Positions 17,597-26,175 of a DNA stretch of 64,000 nucleotides are shown here, piece by piece. Positions within the stretch are counted from its first letter, which is position 1; each line of letters starts with the position of its first letter. This stretch comes from JACKCD01 sp041390905 (GTDB lineage Bacteria; Chloroflexota; Anaerolineae; Promineifilales; Promineifilaceae): assembly GCA_041390905.1 (NCBI GenBank), contig JAWKPA010000014.1, positions 620,001-684,000 on the forward strand, in the 5' to 3' direction. The notes below the pieces were generated by a model, which did not search any database, was not told the DNA's origin, and was given only the letters and a program-made list of their open reading frames with translations. The position numbers and the translations under genes are program-made.

Positions 17597-19585
17597 TTAC
17601 TGACTCCCAATCCCCCAATCCGCCCGCTGATGATTGCCGCCGCTGGTGATGGCGGTGCGTTCGCTGCCGTCAGTGCGAATGCGGTAGATCATCCAGGCGC
17701 CGCTGAGGTTGGAGTTGAAGGCCAGAAACTGGCCGTCAGGAGACCAGGTGGGACGGCCGTTTTTTCCTTCCTGGGTTAGTTGGCGCAAATTGTTGCCGCT
17801 GGTGTCTATGACCCAGATGTGGTCGGGGTTGCTGTTGTCGCTGGCAACGGTGTTGAAGGCGATGAGGTCGCCCAGCGGCGACCAGGCGGGGAACCGTTTG
17901 CTGCCTGCTTCGGTGGTAATAAATTGCTGGGTGCCGTTGCTTGCGTCTACAATGGCAAGCTGCCAGCCGTTGTCGGTGTCGGCCATGATGACCAGTTGGC
18001 TGCTGTCGGGGGACCAAGAGGGGGCACGGCTGTTTTGGCTGGTGGGGGTGAGCAATCTGGTGGTGCCGGTTTGTACGTCGTAGATGCCGATGCGCTGGGG
18101 GGCGGTGGTGGTTTCGTAGGCGATGAAACGGCCGTTTGGCGACCAGTCTGGCAGGCGACCGGGGCCAATGGTGATGGGGTTGCTGCCGTCGCTACCCATG
18201 ATCATGAGCGTCCATTGGCCGCTGCCGCCTGTTTCGTAGGCAATAAAACGGCCGTCGGGCGAGAGATCTGCTTCCTGATCCTGGACGTTGTTGAAGGTGA
18301 GCCGGGTGGGGTTGCCGCCATCGGCGTTCATGATGTAAATCTCGGGCAGCAAATCCCCGGTTGCCACGTCAAAGACAATGCGGCCGGTGGGGAGGGCCGG
18401 GGTGGAGGTGGGCGTGGTGGTGGGGGTCTCTGTCGGCTGGGCGATGGTAGCCGTTGCCTCATTGTTGATGTTGGCGGCGATGGGGGTGGATGTGCTGGTT
18501 GGTGATGGGAGCCGTTCTGTTGTTGCTGTGGCAGTTGGTAGTTGGGCTAACGCCGGTTGTTCTTGCTCCTTTCCCAATAGTTGCCACAGGCCAAAGACGA
18601 CGAACAGCAGGGCGACGGCGCCGACGGCGTAGAGGGCGGGGGGCAGGGTTTTGGCTGGGGGAGGTGGCTGGGTGGTGGTGGGGGGCATGAAGGTGGGCGG
18701 GGGTGGTGGGGGCGGGGTGGCGGCAATGCCGCTGCCGGTGGTGGACAGGAGTTGGTCTAGGATGGCAACGACTTGTTGCGCGGTTTGGTAGCGCTGTTCG
18801 GGTTGTTTTTGCAGGCAGCGTTCGACGAGGGTGTAAAGGGGCTGGGGCAGGCCGGGGCGGCGCAGCAGCAGGGAGGGGGGTGGGTCGTTGACGTGCTGGT
18901 GGAGGATCATGATGGCGGTGTTTCCCTGGAAGGGGACGGTGCCGGTGAGCATTTCGTAGAGGATGATGCCCAGGGCGTAGAGGTCGGAACGGCCGTTTAC
19001 GGTGCCACCGGTGATTTGTTCGGGGGGCATGTAGTGGGGGGTTCCCATGATTTGGTCGGTGCGGGTGAGGCGGCTGGCGGACTGCATGGCGGCAAGACCG
19101 AGGTCGGCGAGGAAGGGGGTGCCATCTGTGCCGAGCAGGATGTTGCTGGGTTTGAGGTCGCGGTGGGTGATGCCGTGGTCGTGGGCGGTTTGCAGGGCGG
19201 CGGCGATTTGGCGGGCAATGTGGAGGATCTGGCCGATGGGCATGGTTTGGCCCTGGCTGGCAAGCTGCTGTAGCCGCTGTTGCAGGGAGCCGCCGGGGAT
19301 GTATTGCATGGCGAGAAACGGCCGTTTGTCGGGTGTGACCCCTGTACCGTAGATGCGGACGATGTTGGGGTGTTCCAGCCGGGCGGTGGCCTGTGCTTCG
19401 CGCCGGAATCGTTCGTGGAAGGTGGGGTTGTTGGCAAGGGCGGGGAGCATGACTTTGAGAACGGCCGTTCGTTTGAGTTCGGTGTCTTCGGCGATGTAGA
19501 CTTCGGCCATGCCGCCACGGGCCAGGAGCTGTGTGACGCGGTATTGGTTGATTTGCTGTCCGATGAGGTTTGTTGTTTCAGTCAT
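17597..19585 (-). CDS. Ser/Thr kinase with TolB-like propeller sensor (second)
   Basis: 662 residues with the same plan as the gene at 14162-16165: kinase domain (LARGGMAEVYIAED, ITHRDLKPSNILL, DLG, GTPHYMPPEQ), one transmembrane helix (ALYAVGAVALLFVVFGLWQLL), a low-complexity linker, and a propeller (MNADGGNPTRLTFNNVQDQE, SPDGRFIAYETGGSGQWTLM, WSPDGQFLAFNSNLSGAWMI). The activation segment has MPPEQ instead of MSPEQ. A GAAGG ribosome binding site precedes ATG 19585. Paralogy with the 14-16 kb kinase suggests local duplication and divergence of the sensor. Confidence 0.9.
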   Translation of the reverse strand: MTETTNLIGQQINQYRVTQLLARGGMAEVYIAEDTELKRTAVLKVMLPALANNPTFHERFRREAQATARLEHPNIVRIYGTGVTPDKRPFLAMQYIPGGSLQQRLQQLASQGQTMPIGQILHIARQIAAALQTAHDHGITHRDLKPSNILLGTDGTPFLADLGLAAMQSASRLTRTDQIMGTPHYMPPEQITGGTVNGRSDLYALGIILYEMLTGTVPFQGNTAIMILHQHVNDPPPSLLLRRPGLPQPLYTLVERCLQKQPEQRYQTAQQVVAILDQLLSTTGSGIAATPPPPPPPTFMPPTTTQPPPPAKTLPPALYAVGAVALLFVVFGLWQLLGKEQEQPALAQLPTATATTERLPSPTSTSTPIAANINNEATATIAQPTETPTTTPTSTPALPTGRIVFDVATGDLLPEIYIMNADGGNPTRLTFNNVQDQEADLSPDGRFIAYETGGSGQWTLMIMGSDGSNPITIGPGRLPDWSPNGRFIAYETTTAPQRIGIYDVQTGTTRLLTPTSQNSRAPSWSPDSSQLVIMADTDNGWQLAIVDASNGTQQFITTEAGSKRFPAWSPLGDLIAFNTVASDNSNPDHIWVIDTSGNNLRQLTQEGKNGRPTWSPDGQFLAFNSNLSGAWMIYRIRTDGSERTAITSGGNHQRADWGIGSQ

Positions 19586-19621
19586 GGTGCCTTCCAGAAA
19601 ACGGGAGACTAATTGGCATGG

Positions 19622-20938
19622 TTAAGGCCCACAGCTTTCGCCGGGGGCAAGCGGCTGAATTTGCCATTCCAGTACCCAGCCCTGGATTTCAGGGCGGGTT
19701 TCTGACTGGATTTCAATAAACGTATGGGATTCACAGCTGCTGTCAGGCCCTAGGGCAGTGACGGGGGTGGCGTTGAGAATGAGGACGGGTTCATTGGGGC
19801 CAAGAGCCAGATTGGTGGTGGTGCGGGCGCAGTCGTTGCTGTTAATAGCGACGGAAGGCCAGACGAAGGTGTTGGGGAACAGGGTGCAGCCGCGTGGTTC
19901 GCTGGGGGAAACGGCCGTTTCCGTCGGTGCCAATGTTGCTTCCGCTGTGGCCGTTGGGGTGGGGCCAATGGTGGAGGTGGCGTTGGGGGGGCGCGTGGCG
20001 GTGGGGGCGACGGTAGACAGGCCGCTGTTTGGCACGGTGGCTTCGGGAACGGCCGTTGGTGCGGTTGCTCCTGCCCCCAGCGAGCCGAGCAGCGGACGCA
20101 GCAGTAGCAGCAACAGCAGCAGTATCACGACTCCAACCCCTCCCAGGATCCAGCCCCAGGGTAGCTTGTTCTTGCTGGGGGCGGCGGCCGGGGATTTGTA
20201 ATGATTTTGCACCACAATAGCGGTGATGTTGTCGGATGCGCCCCCGTTTTCGGCGGCGGCAACCAGCGCGGAGGCGGACTGGCTGGCGGGAGTGTTGAGC
20301 AAAACGGCCGTTATTTGCTCTCTGGCAAGCGTGTCGTAAAGGCCATCGGAGCAAAGCAGGTAGATGTCGTTGGGCTGGAGGGAGACGGGCTTGACGGGGG
20401 GAATCTCGACGGTTTCCTTGTTGCCCAAAACGCGGGTGACGACGTTGCGTAGCTCGTGTTTTTCGGCTTGTTCGGCGGTAATAACACCCGCGTCTACCTG
20501 TTCTTGCACCCAGGTGTGGTCTTTGGTGAGCCGACGGAGTTTGCCTTCGCGCAGGAGGTAGGCGCGGGCATCGCCGACGTGGGTGAGATAGAGGGTGGCT
20601 TCGGACTGAACGGCCGTTACCACCGTGCTGCCCATGCGCCCCTGCCGCTCTTGCGCCGTGGCAAAAACCGCCGCATTGGCCGCTTGCACTGCCTGGCTCA
20701 ACGCGGCGGGAATGGCAACCCCCGCCTGGCGCTGCCGTGCAAAGGCTTGCTGAATCGTTTCGGCGGCTAGTTGCGAGGCAACTGCGCCGTGTTCCTGCCC
20801 TCCCACCCCATCTGTAACCACATAGAGGGCGTTGGAACCCTCTTGCGCCACCAGCAGGGAATCTTCATTGTGGGAACGCACGGGGCCAATGCTTGTGGCT
20901 GTGCTAACTACATTATCTGTGTTGGCTTGTTCTGCCAT
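19622..20938 (-). CDS. PP2C-type Ser/Thr phosphatase with membrane anchor
   Basis: About 438 residues. The N-terminal PP2C/Stp1 domain shows the metal-binding signatures RSHNEDSLLV, VVTDGVGGQEHGAVAS, LLCSDGLYD and GASDNITAIVV. A transmembrane helix (WGWILGGVGVVILLLLLLLL) leads to a Thr/Pro linker and a C-terminal extracellular region of about 90 residues with paired cysteines, unrecognised. Start ATG 20938 is chosen because GAAGGTGG lies 5 nt upstream; longer frames reach 20983. It is the natural partner that dephosphorylates targets of the adjacent kinases, and lies downstream of the FHA gene in the same direction. Confidence 0.92.
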   Translation of the reverse strand: MAEQANTDNVVSTATSIGPVRSHNEDSLLVAQEGSNALYVVTDGVGGQEHGAVASQLAAETIQQAFARQRQAGVAIPAALSQAVQAANAAVFATAQERQGRMGSTVVTAVQSEATLYLTHVGDARAYLLREGKLRRLTKDHTWVQEQVDAGVITAEQAEKHELRNVVTRVLGNKETVEIPPVKPVSLQPNDIYLLCSDGLYDTLAREQITAVLLNTPASQSASALVAAAENGGASDNITAIVVQNHYKSPAAAPSKNKLPWGWILGGVGVVILLLLLLLLRPLLGSLGAGATAPTAVPEATVPNSGLSTVAPTATRPPNATSTIGPTPTATAEATLAPTETAVSPSEPRGCTLFPNTFVWPSVAINSNDCARTTTNLALGPNEPVLILNATPVTALGPDSSCESHTFIEIQSETRPEIQGWVLEWQIQPLAPGESCGP

Positions 20939-21062
20939 TTTGCCACCTTCAGGTTGTGTTGACATTTGGTTAAATCTGGTCAATACCGAGGGTACGTAGC
21001 TGGTTTCTTTCTTTCCGCCCTCTACAAATTTTGCGGCTCAAATTCTGAAATGTCAACCAAAC

Positions 21063-23054
21063 TTACGAGAGTTGTTTAAAGGTCAGAATTCGTCTGCCGA
21101 TGGTAATTTCATCCCCGTCGGTCAGGATGTGGCTGCCGTTGGTTACTTCCTGGCCGTTTACCAAGGTTGGGTTGGTTACTTTGGCCTCTTCCAAAATGAA
21201 TTGTTCATCGCGCAGGATGATTTTGGCGTGATAACCCGATACGGCTGCTTCCTGAATCACAATGTCGTTATCGGGGGCGCGACCAATGGTGGTGGTGGGA
21301 CCTAGCTCATAGGTGGTACCTTTTTCGAGGTCGGTGAGGTGGGCGGTGTGTTTGAGGGAGCGGATGAGGAGTTCGGTTTTGGGAAATAACGGCCGTTCCT
21401 GTTTCTTAATTTCCGTCTTGTCTACTTGCGTATACGAAGTGTGGTGGCTGAGTCCCTTGCCACCGGCCTGGCTCCAATCCTGCGAGAAATCATCGCTGTC
21501 ATATTCCGTCACCGGCGAGTCAACCTCGGTTGGGTGGCTGGTAGGGGGCATGGTTTGCCGGTAAGGGAACGGTTTTTCTTTGGGGAAGAGGTCGCTGCTG
21601 GTGCTGGCTGGGGCGGCAACCTGGCGGCGTTGGCGCAGCAGCAGCCAAACAAAAATGCCGAGAATGAGCAGCCCCAGACCCAAAAAGAGGTAGGCGGGGG
21701 AGAAACCTAGCTGCCGTTCCCAGCGGCAGAAGGTGTCGCAGGGCTGGAGAATGAAGTTGGTTTCAAATCGCGCTGTTTGCTGGTCGGCGGTGGTGGCTTC
21801 GATGGTGATGCGGTGGGGAATGGTGCTGTCCAGGCCGTCGGTTTGCCAGGTGAATTCCCAGGGGGGCAGGGTGGCTTGGTGTACGGGGGTGTCGTTGAGG
21901 GCGTAGGTAACGGCCGTTAATCCCCCCCGCGCCACAATATCCGGCGTAATGGTGACGCTGCCCAAAAGCGGCGGAGCATTTTCGGCGGCATAAGTAGCCC
22001 CATCCTCTGCCAAAACCGTAACCCCACGCAAAACGGGTGTGAGCGGGTAGTAAGCCTTGAATGAAACCGCTGCCTGGGCGACACCTTGCGGCGTTTGTGC
22101 CACAACCTGTAGCTCGTGTAGCCCGTTGTCGGCTTCGGTGGCGGCGTTGTAAACGAGGCGATAGCTTTGTTTAAGCTGCCGCACCACTTCGCCAATGGCT
22201 GGCGTAATGCCGCTGGCATCGGCCACAGGAAAGAATTTGCCCCCCGTCTGGGCTGCCATGTCCTGTAGCAAACCGGTGTCTACCCCTCCGCCAAGGCCAA
22301 TGGGAAAGAGAGCGATCTGCTGGTCGCGGGCAATTTGGATAACGGTGTCTGACCCGGCGCGGGTGCTGCCGCTGCCGCTGCTGCCGGGCAGTTGGTCAAC
22401 GCCGTTGGTGATGACAATGACGGCGCGGCGTTCGGTGGGGGCGGCAATTTCGGTCAGGCGCACCCCTTTGAGCAGGGCATCGTAGAGGGGGGTGGCGCTG
22501 TTTTCGGTGGGGGAGAGGGTGTTGAGCAGGTTGATGAGGGCGCCCCCGTCGTTGGTGAAGGTGAGTTCGCGCTGGGGGTTTAGCTGGGGGAAGGGTTCAT
22601 CAAGGTTAACGGCCGTTTCAAAAGCCAGCAACCCCGACTGGTCTGTTAGATCTAGGGTGCTGTAGCTGTTGATAACGGCCGTTCGCACATCATTAAAAAC
22701 GGGTTGCATGGGGCCGCTGCTGTCCAAAACAATTAAAAGCGAAACGGGTTGCTGTGCAGTCGTGAGGGGTTCAACCGAAACCGGGGCAGTTGTTTCGCCT
22801 GCTTCAACAAGGGTAAAGTGGGTAGCATCCAGCCCGGAAAAGGGGATGCGCCCTTGATTGGCCGGGGCGACGATCATTTCCACAAGGGGATAGTTTTCCT
22901 CGTTGGTGAATGGGGTTTCATCATTTCCCTGTGGCACAAGCAGCATCTGAACGGCCGTTTCCTGTGCCAACGCGGTGGCAACGGTGAACGAGAACAGAAG
23001 CAGCAAGATACCACGTTGGATGATAGTTCGTAAGGCGGTTGAACTGTGCAGCAT
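21063..23054 (-). CDS. VWA-FHA membrane protein
   Basis: About 663 residues. A signal sequence (IIQRGILLLLFSFTVATALAQ) is followed by a von Willebrand A domain whose metal site reads LDSSGPM, so the last Ser of DxSxS is Pro. Ig-like segments come next, then a transmembrane helix (AYLFLGLGLLILGIFVWLLL). The cytoplasmic C-terminus is an FHA domain (TIGRAPDNDIVIQEAAVSGYHAKI ... NPTLVNGQEV), which binds phosphothreonine peptides. Topology puts VWA outside and FHA inside, so it can link envelope proteins to the kinases. ATG 23054 has AAGGAGG upstream, so it is favoured over the longer frame to 23111. Partner candidate for kinases in the block. Confidence 0.88.
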   Translation of the reverse strand: MLHSSTALRTIIQRGILLLLFSFTVATALAQETAVQMLLVPQGNDETPFTNEENYPLVEMIVAPANQGRIPFSGLDATHFTLVEAGETTAPVSVEPLTTAQQPVSLLIVLDSSGPMQPVFNDVRTAVINSYSTLDLTDQSGLLAFETAVNLDEPFPQLNPQRELTFTNDGGALINLLNTLSPTENSATPLYDALLKGVRLTEIAAPTERRAVIVITNGVDQLPGSSGSGSTRAGSDTVIQIARDQQIALFPIGLGGGVDTGLLQDMAAQTGGKFFPVADASGITPAIGEVVRQLKQSYRLVYNAATEADNGLHELQVVAQTPQGVAQAAVSFKAYYPLTPVLRGVTVLAEDGATYAAENAPPLLGSVTITPDIVARGGLTAVTYALNDTPVHQATLPPWEFTWQTDGLDSTIPHRITIEATTADQQTARFETNFILQPCDTFCRWERQLGFSPAYLFLGLGLLILGIFVWLLLRQRRQVAAPASTSSDLFPKEKPFPYRQTMPPTSHPTEVDSPVTEYDSDDFSQDWSQAGGKGLSHHTSYTQVDKTEIKKQERPLFPKTELLIRSLKHTAHLTDLEKGTTYELGPTTTIGRAPDNDIVIQEAAVSGYHAKIILRDEQFILEEAKVTNPTLVNGQEVTNGSHILTDGDEITIGRRILTFKQLS

Positions 23055-23561
23055 AAACACCCTCCTTAGGCAATGGAGCAGAGAAACGGCCGTTTCTTCA
23101 CTCGCGGACAAGAACGATAAACCGCTTGCATTCTATCACAAATTCGGGATTTGGCCGTTATATTTGCAAGACCAGGTCTACGAAAACCTGTTCATCAGAA
23201 ATGGCTTAAAAATAGAAATTTTTCGGGTCGGCGGTGGCAGTGAAAAACTATCACCACATCTACCACTGCGCCCAACACCTATATTTGGATCATTAGCAAC
23301 GCAGCCCGTACTGCCATGCCTTTGGAAACTCACGCTACACAGCTTGTTGATCATGAAAAACGATATCGCCAGGCGGCTGGTTGTGTGGGGGGGATGGCGA
23401 TAGGTGATGAGAAGGGGAGCGGTATAAGGGGAACAGGGGAGCAGTGGGAAATGGAGTGAGGGAGCGGGGGAGAGAACGGCCGTTTTAGGGGGTACCAGGA
23501 AATTTTTTGGCCGCCCTTATAGGGGAAAGTCCAATTTTATCTCTAAGTGTCTCGTGGTGGG
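23055..23561. other. Intergenic, no gene recognised
   Basis: About 500 bp separating the phospho-signalling block from the EEP/asparagine synthetase pair. It contains a purine-rich stretch (about 23404-23475) and two copies of the iterated palindrome (near 23085 and 23475). The only long frame crossing it runs antisense into the FHA gene and resembles nothing I know. Confidence 0.6.
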
Positions 23562-24326
23562 CTACCAGCTAAATTCTGCCACCAGCGGGAAATGGTCAGA
23601 GGCAGTATAAACGGCATCAGGGGTGTTGGCTACATAGCAAGCTGAAAGCTTGGGGGCAAGGATTGAAGGAGCCATGATGTAATCATAGCGGGTTGTGGGG
23701 TTGATTGTCCACCAGGTGAAACCATCTCCGCTGGGGTGCAACTGGCGAAAGCAATCAATGTAACCCGCTTTCAGCAGCCGGGGGATGGCGAGGCGAAAGA
23801 TGAGACCCGCTTGTAGCCACATGACCCGCCGCATCCGGGCGGGGTTGCGCCGTTGCAGCACCCGGTCTTGGGGGCCAATGGCGTTTAGGTCGCCCACGAT
23901 GAGGTGGGGATAGGGGTGGGGGTGGCTGGCAATGAGGCGCAAGAGCTTGCCGATGGCTTGCCAGCGACGCAGCTCAAAGGGGAGCAAGAGATAGGGCAGA
24001 AAGTGGGTGTTGTAGATGGTGATGGGCTGCGCGGGCAGTTCGATGCGGGTTTCCAGCACGGCTTGGGTAAGGGGCGGTTTGTTGTAAATGTTCCAGCTTG
24101 AGATGGGGTAGCGGGAAAGGGTGGCGATGTGGCGGTCGCCGCTGCCTTCGGCCCAAATGTGGTGGAGTTCCAGTCGGTTGGCAAGTGTAGCAATCACGTC
24201 GGGGTCATCGGCTTCGTTGAGGGCAATGATGTCGGCGTTGATGTGGGCCAGGACGGCATGAATGGCATCTACACGGTCACGCCCGCCAAATTCCAGATTG
24301 TAGGTAACGATGCGAAAGGGGGTCAA
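23562..24326 (-). CDS. Endonuclease/exonuclease/phosphatase (EEP) family hydrolase
   Basis: About 254 residues with the canonical EEP motifs: IVTYNLEFGG at the start, IIALNEADDPD (metal-binding Glu), IYNTHFL, VGDLNAIGPQD and a final ASDHFPLVAEF. The family includes DNases, sphingomyelinases and inositol phosphatases; there is no signal peptide and the substrate is unclear. I favour a TTG start overlapping the asparagine synthetase stop codon (TTGA), because GGAGA lies upstream and the homology begins there; a GTG at 24353 is the alternative. Tight overlap implies translational coupling with that gene. Confidence 0.82.
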   Translation of the reverse strand: MTPFRIVTYNLEFGGRDRVDAIHAVLAHINADIIALNEADDPDVIATLANRLELHHIWAEGSGDRHIATLSRYPISSWNIYNKPPLTQAVLETRIELPAQPITIYNTHFLPYLLLPFELRRWQAIGKLLRLIASHPHPYPHLIVGDLNAIGPQDRVLQRRNPARMRRVMWLQAGLIFRLAIPRLLKAGYIDCFRQLHPSGDGFTWWTINPTTRYDYIMAPSILAPKLSACYVANTPDAVYTASDHFPLVAEFSW

Positions 24327-26167
24327 CGGCCGATCTCCATTTCCTGGTGCCACAGTTGGGTGGTGAGGATGCCGGTTAACAAACGGCCGTTATCCACCCT
24401 CCCTGCCTGATGTGCTGCCCGCAACTGAGCCACTGTTTGCGGCTGAAAATAACCCGTTTCGGCCAGAGCGGTGGGGTGCAGACAGGTTTCGACCCAGGTG
24501 GGCAGCGTGGCACTGCGCCACCAGGCGGCATGGGGAGTGGCTAACCCTTGTTTGGGGCGTTGGGAAACGGCCGTTGGCAACTGATTACGCATACCCAACC
24601 GCAGCAGCCGCTTGTTCATTTGCCCGTTAAGCTTTAGCTCTGGCGGCAACTGCGCCACAAATTCCCACAGGCGGTGGTCTAAAAACGGGGGGCGAGCTTC
24701 AACGGAAGTTGCCATGCTCATCCGGTCTACTTCGACGTTAATAAAATCTACCAGGCGGGTTTGGGATTCAAGGTAGAGAAATTGATGGAGGGGAGAACGG
24801 CCGTTTATCGCTTCCACCGAATGATTAGGCAGCCAACTGTTCGCAAACTCGGCTTGAAACAGTGCCTTGACCAAGGGTAACGCTGCAACCTGCTGCCAAA
24901 GGTAAAAGCGGCTAACAGGCTCCTTGCTCCCATGCGCCAGCACGCGGCGACCCGCAGGCGAGATGGGAAGCGGTAGCCGTTGTGCCAACTGCCTGCGAAT
25001 GGCGCCCGGCAAGTTGAGCAATGGTCGCAAACGTCGGTCGCCATCATACCAATGGTACCCTCCCAGCAGCTCATCTGCCCCCTCGCCGGTCAAAACAACC
25101 TTGAAACCCGCCTCATGGCAAGCCTGATACAGCTTGTAGATGGGCAAACTGGTGGCCGAACATTGTGGCTCTTCCAAATGCCGCACCACCAGCGGCAGGC
25201 TGTCAAAATCGGCTGGGGTGAAGGTGAGGGTGTGGTGCTGGCTCCCTAAACGGCTTGCAACCTGCTGGGCATAGGCGGATTCGTCGTGGGTGTGGGCGGC
25301 AAAGCTGATGTGGAAGGTATGGATATGGCCGCTGAGTTCGTGGAGCAGGGTTGCCAGGGTGCTGGAATCAATGCCGCCACTGAGCAAGGCGGCCACGGGA
25401 ACATCGCTTAGGCGCCATGCGGCCACGGCTTCGCGCAGGTGAGCCATAAATTGGGAAACGGCCGTTTCCACATCAAGCCGCACATACGCTTCCGGGCGTG
25501 GGTAGCTGATTTGCCAATACGGTTTGATGGTTACACCACTGGCCGACACCACCATAAAGTGCGCTGCGGGCAGCTTGTAGACATTGGCAAAGGCGGTGTG
25601 GGGCGTGGGAACAAATCCGGTGTGGAAAAGTGTGGGCAGTGCGACCGGGCTGGCCTGCCGCGTCAGCGTTGGCAGCAGCGCGAACAGGGGGCGTATTTCC
25701 GAGGCAAAGGCAACTTGAGATCCCTGCTGGCTGTAATAAAGCGGCTTCATGCCAAAGCGGTCGCGCACGAGAATGAGTTCACGGGAACGGCCGTTCCACA
25801 GCCCAAAGGCAAACATGCCGCGCAAACGTGCAAAAGCGGCCGTTCCCCACTGTTCGTAAGCGTGGACAACCACCTCCGTGTCGCTTTGCGTTTGAAACCG
25901 ATGCCCCACCGCCTCCAGTTCACGCCGCAGCTCAGGCGCATTGACCACCTCGCCGTTATAGGCAATCCAGATGGTGCCATCCTCATTGCAAAGCGGCTGC
26001 TGTCCCCCAGCCAAATCAATAATGCTCAACCGCCGCGCCGCCAGTCCCACCCCTTCCCCCAGAAAATACCCTTCGCTGTCTGGGCCACGATGACGCAGCA
26101 GCCGGTTGGCTTTTTCTAGTTCGCGGCGGACAACCTCAGTTGCTACTAATCCTACAATGCCACACAT
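24323..26167 (-). CDS. asnB: Asparagine synthetase B-like, glutamine-hydrolysing
   Basis: 614 residues. The N-terminal Ntn glutaminase domain is complete, with catalytic Cys2 (MCGIVGLVA), RHRGPDSEG, RLSIIDL and AYNGEVVN. The C-terminal ATP-pyrophosphatase domain has the PP-loop LLSGGIDSSTLATLL near residue 260 and LTGEGADELLGGY. It can transfer ammonia to an acyl-adenylate. In polysaccharide clusters such enzymes amidate sugars or peptides; in lasso-peptide clusters the homologue (protein C) closes the ring. The intact glutaminase half argues for ordinary amidotransfer, but the B2/PqqD genes nearby keep the second option open. Divergent from the glycosyltransferase gene, with start codons only 8 bp apart. 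Confidence 0.9.
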   Translation of the reverse strand: MCGIVGLVATEVVRRELEKANRLLRHRGPDSEGYFLGEGVGLAARRLSIIDLAGGQQPLCNEDGTIWIAYNGEVVNAPELRRELEAVGHRFQTQSDTEVVVHAYEQWGTAAFARLRGMFAFGLWNGRSRELILVRDRFGMKPLYYSQQGSQVAFASEIRPLFALLPTLTRQASPVALPTLFHTGFVPTPHTAFANVYKLPAAHFMVVSASGVTIKPYWQISYPRPEAYVRLDVETAVSQFMAHLREAVAAWRLSDVPVAALLSGGIDSSTLATLLHELSGHIHTFHISFAAHTHDESAYAQQVASRLGSQHHTLTFTPADFDSLPLVVRHLEEPQCSATSLPIYKLYQACHEAGFKVVLTGEGADELLGGYHWYDGDRRLRPLLNLPGAIRRQLAQRLPLPISPAGRRVLAHGSKEPVSRFYLWQQVAALPLVKALFQAEFANSWLPNHSVEAINGRSPLHQFLYLESQTRLVDFINVEVDRMSMATSVEARPPFLDHRLWEFVAQLPPELKLNGQMNKRLLRLGMRNQLPTAVSQRPKQGLATPHAAWWRSATLPTWVETCLHPTALAETGYFQPQTVAQLRAAHQAGRVDNGRLLTGILTTQLWHQEMEIGR

Positions 26168-26175
26168 TGAGCCGA

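Noticed and set aside
22975..23403. 142-residue plus-strand frame into the intergenic region
   Set aside because: Half is antisense to the VWA-FHA gene, with no ribosome binding site and no recognisable pattern.
24323..26167. The asparagine synthetase as a certain lasso cyclase
   Set aside because: The glutaminase half with Cys2 is intact and the neighbours are polysaccharide genes, so ordinary amidotransfer is at least as likely.
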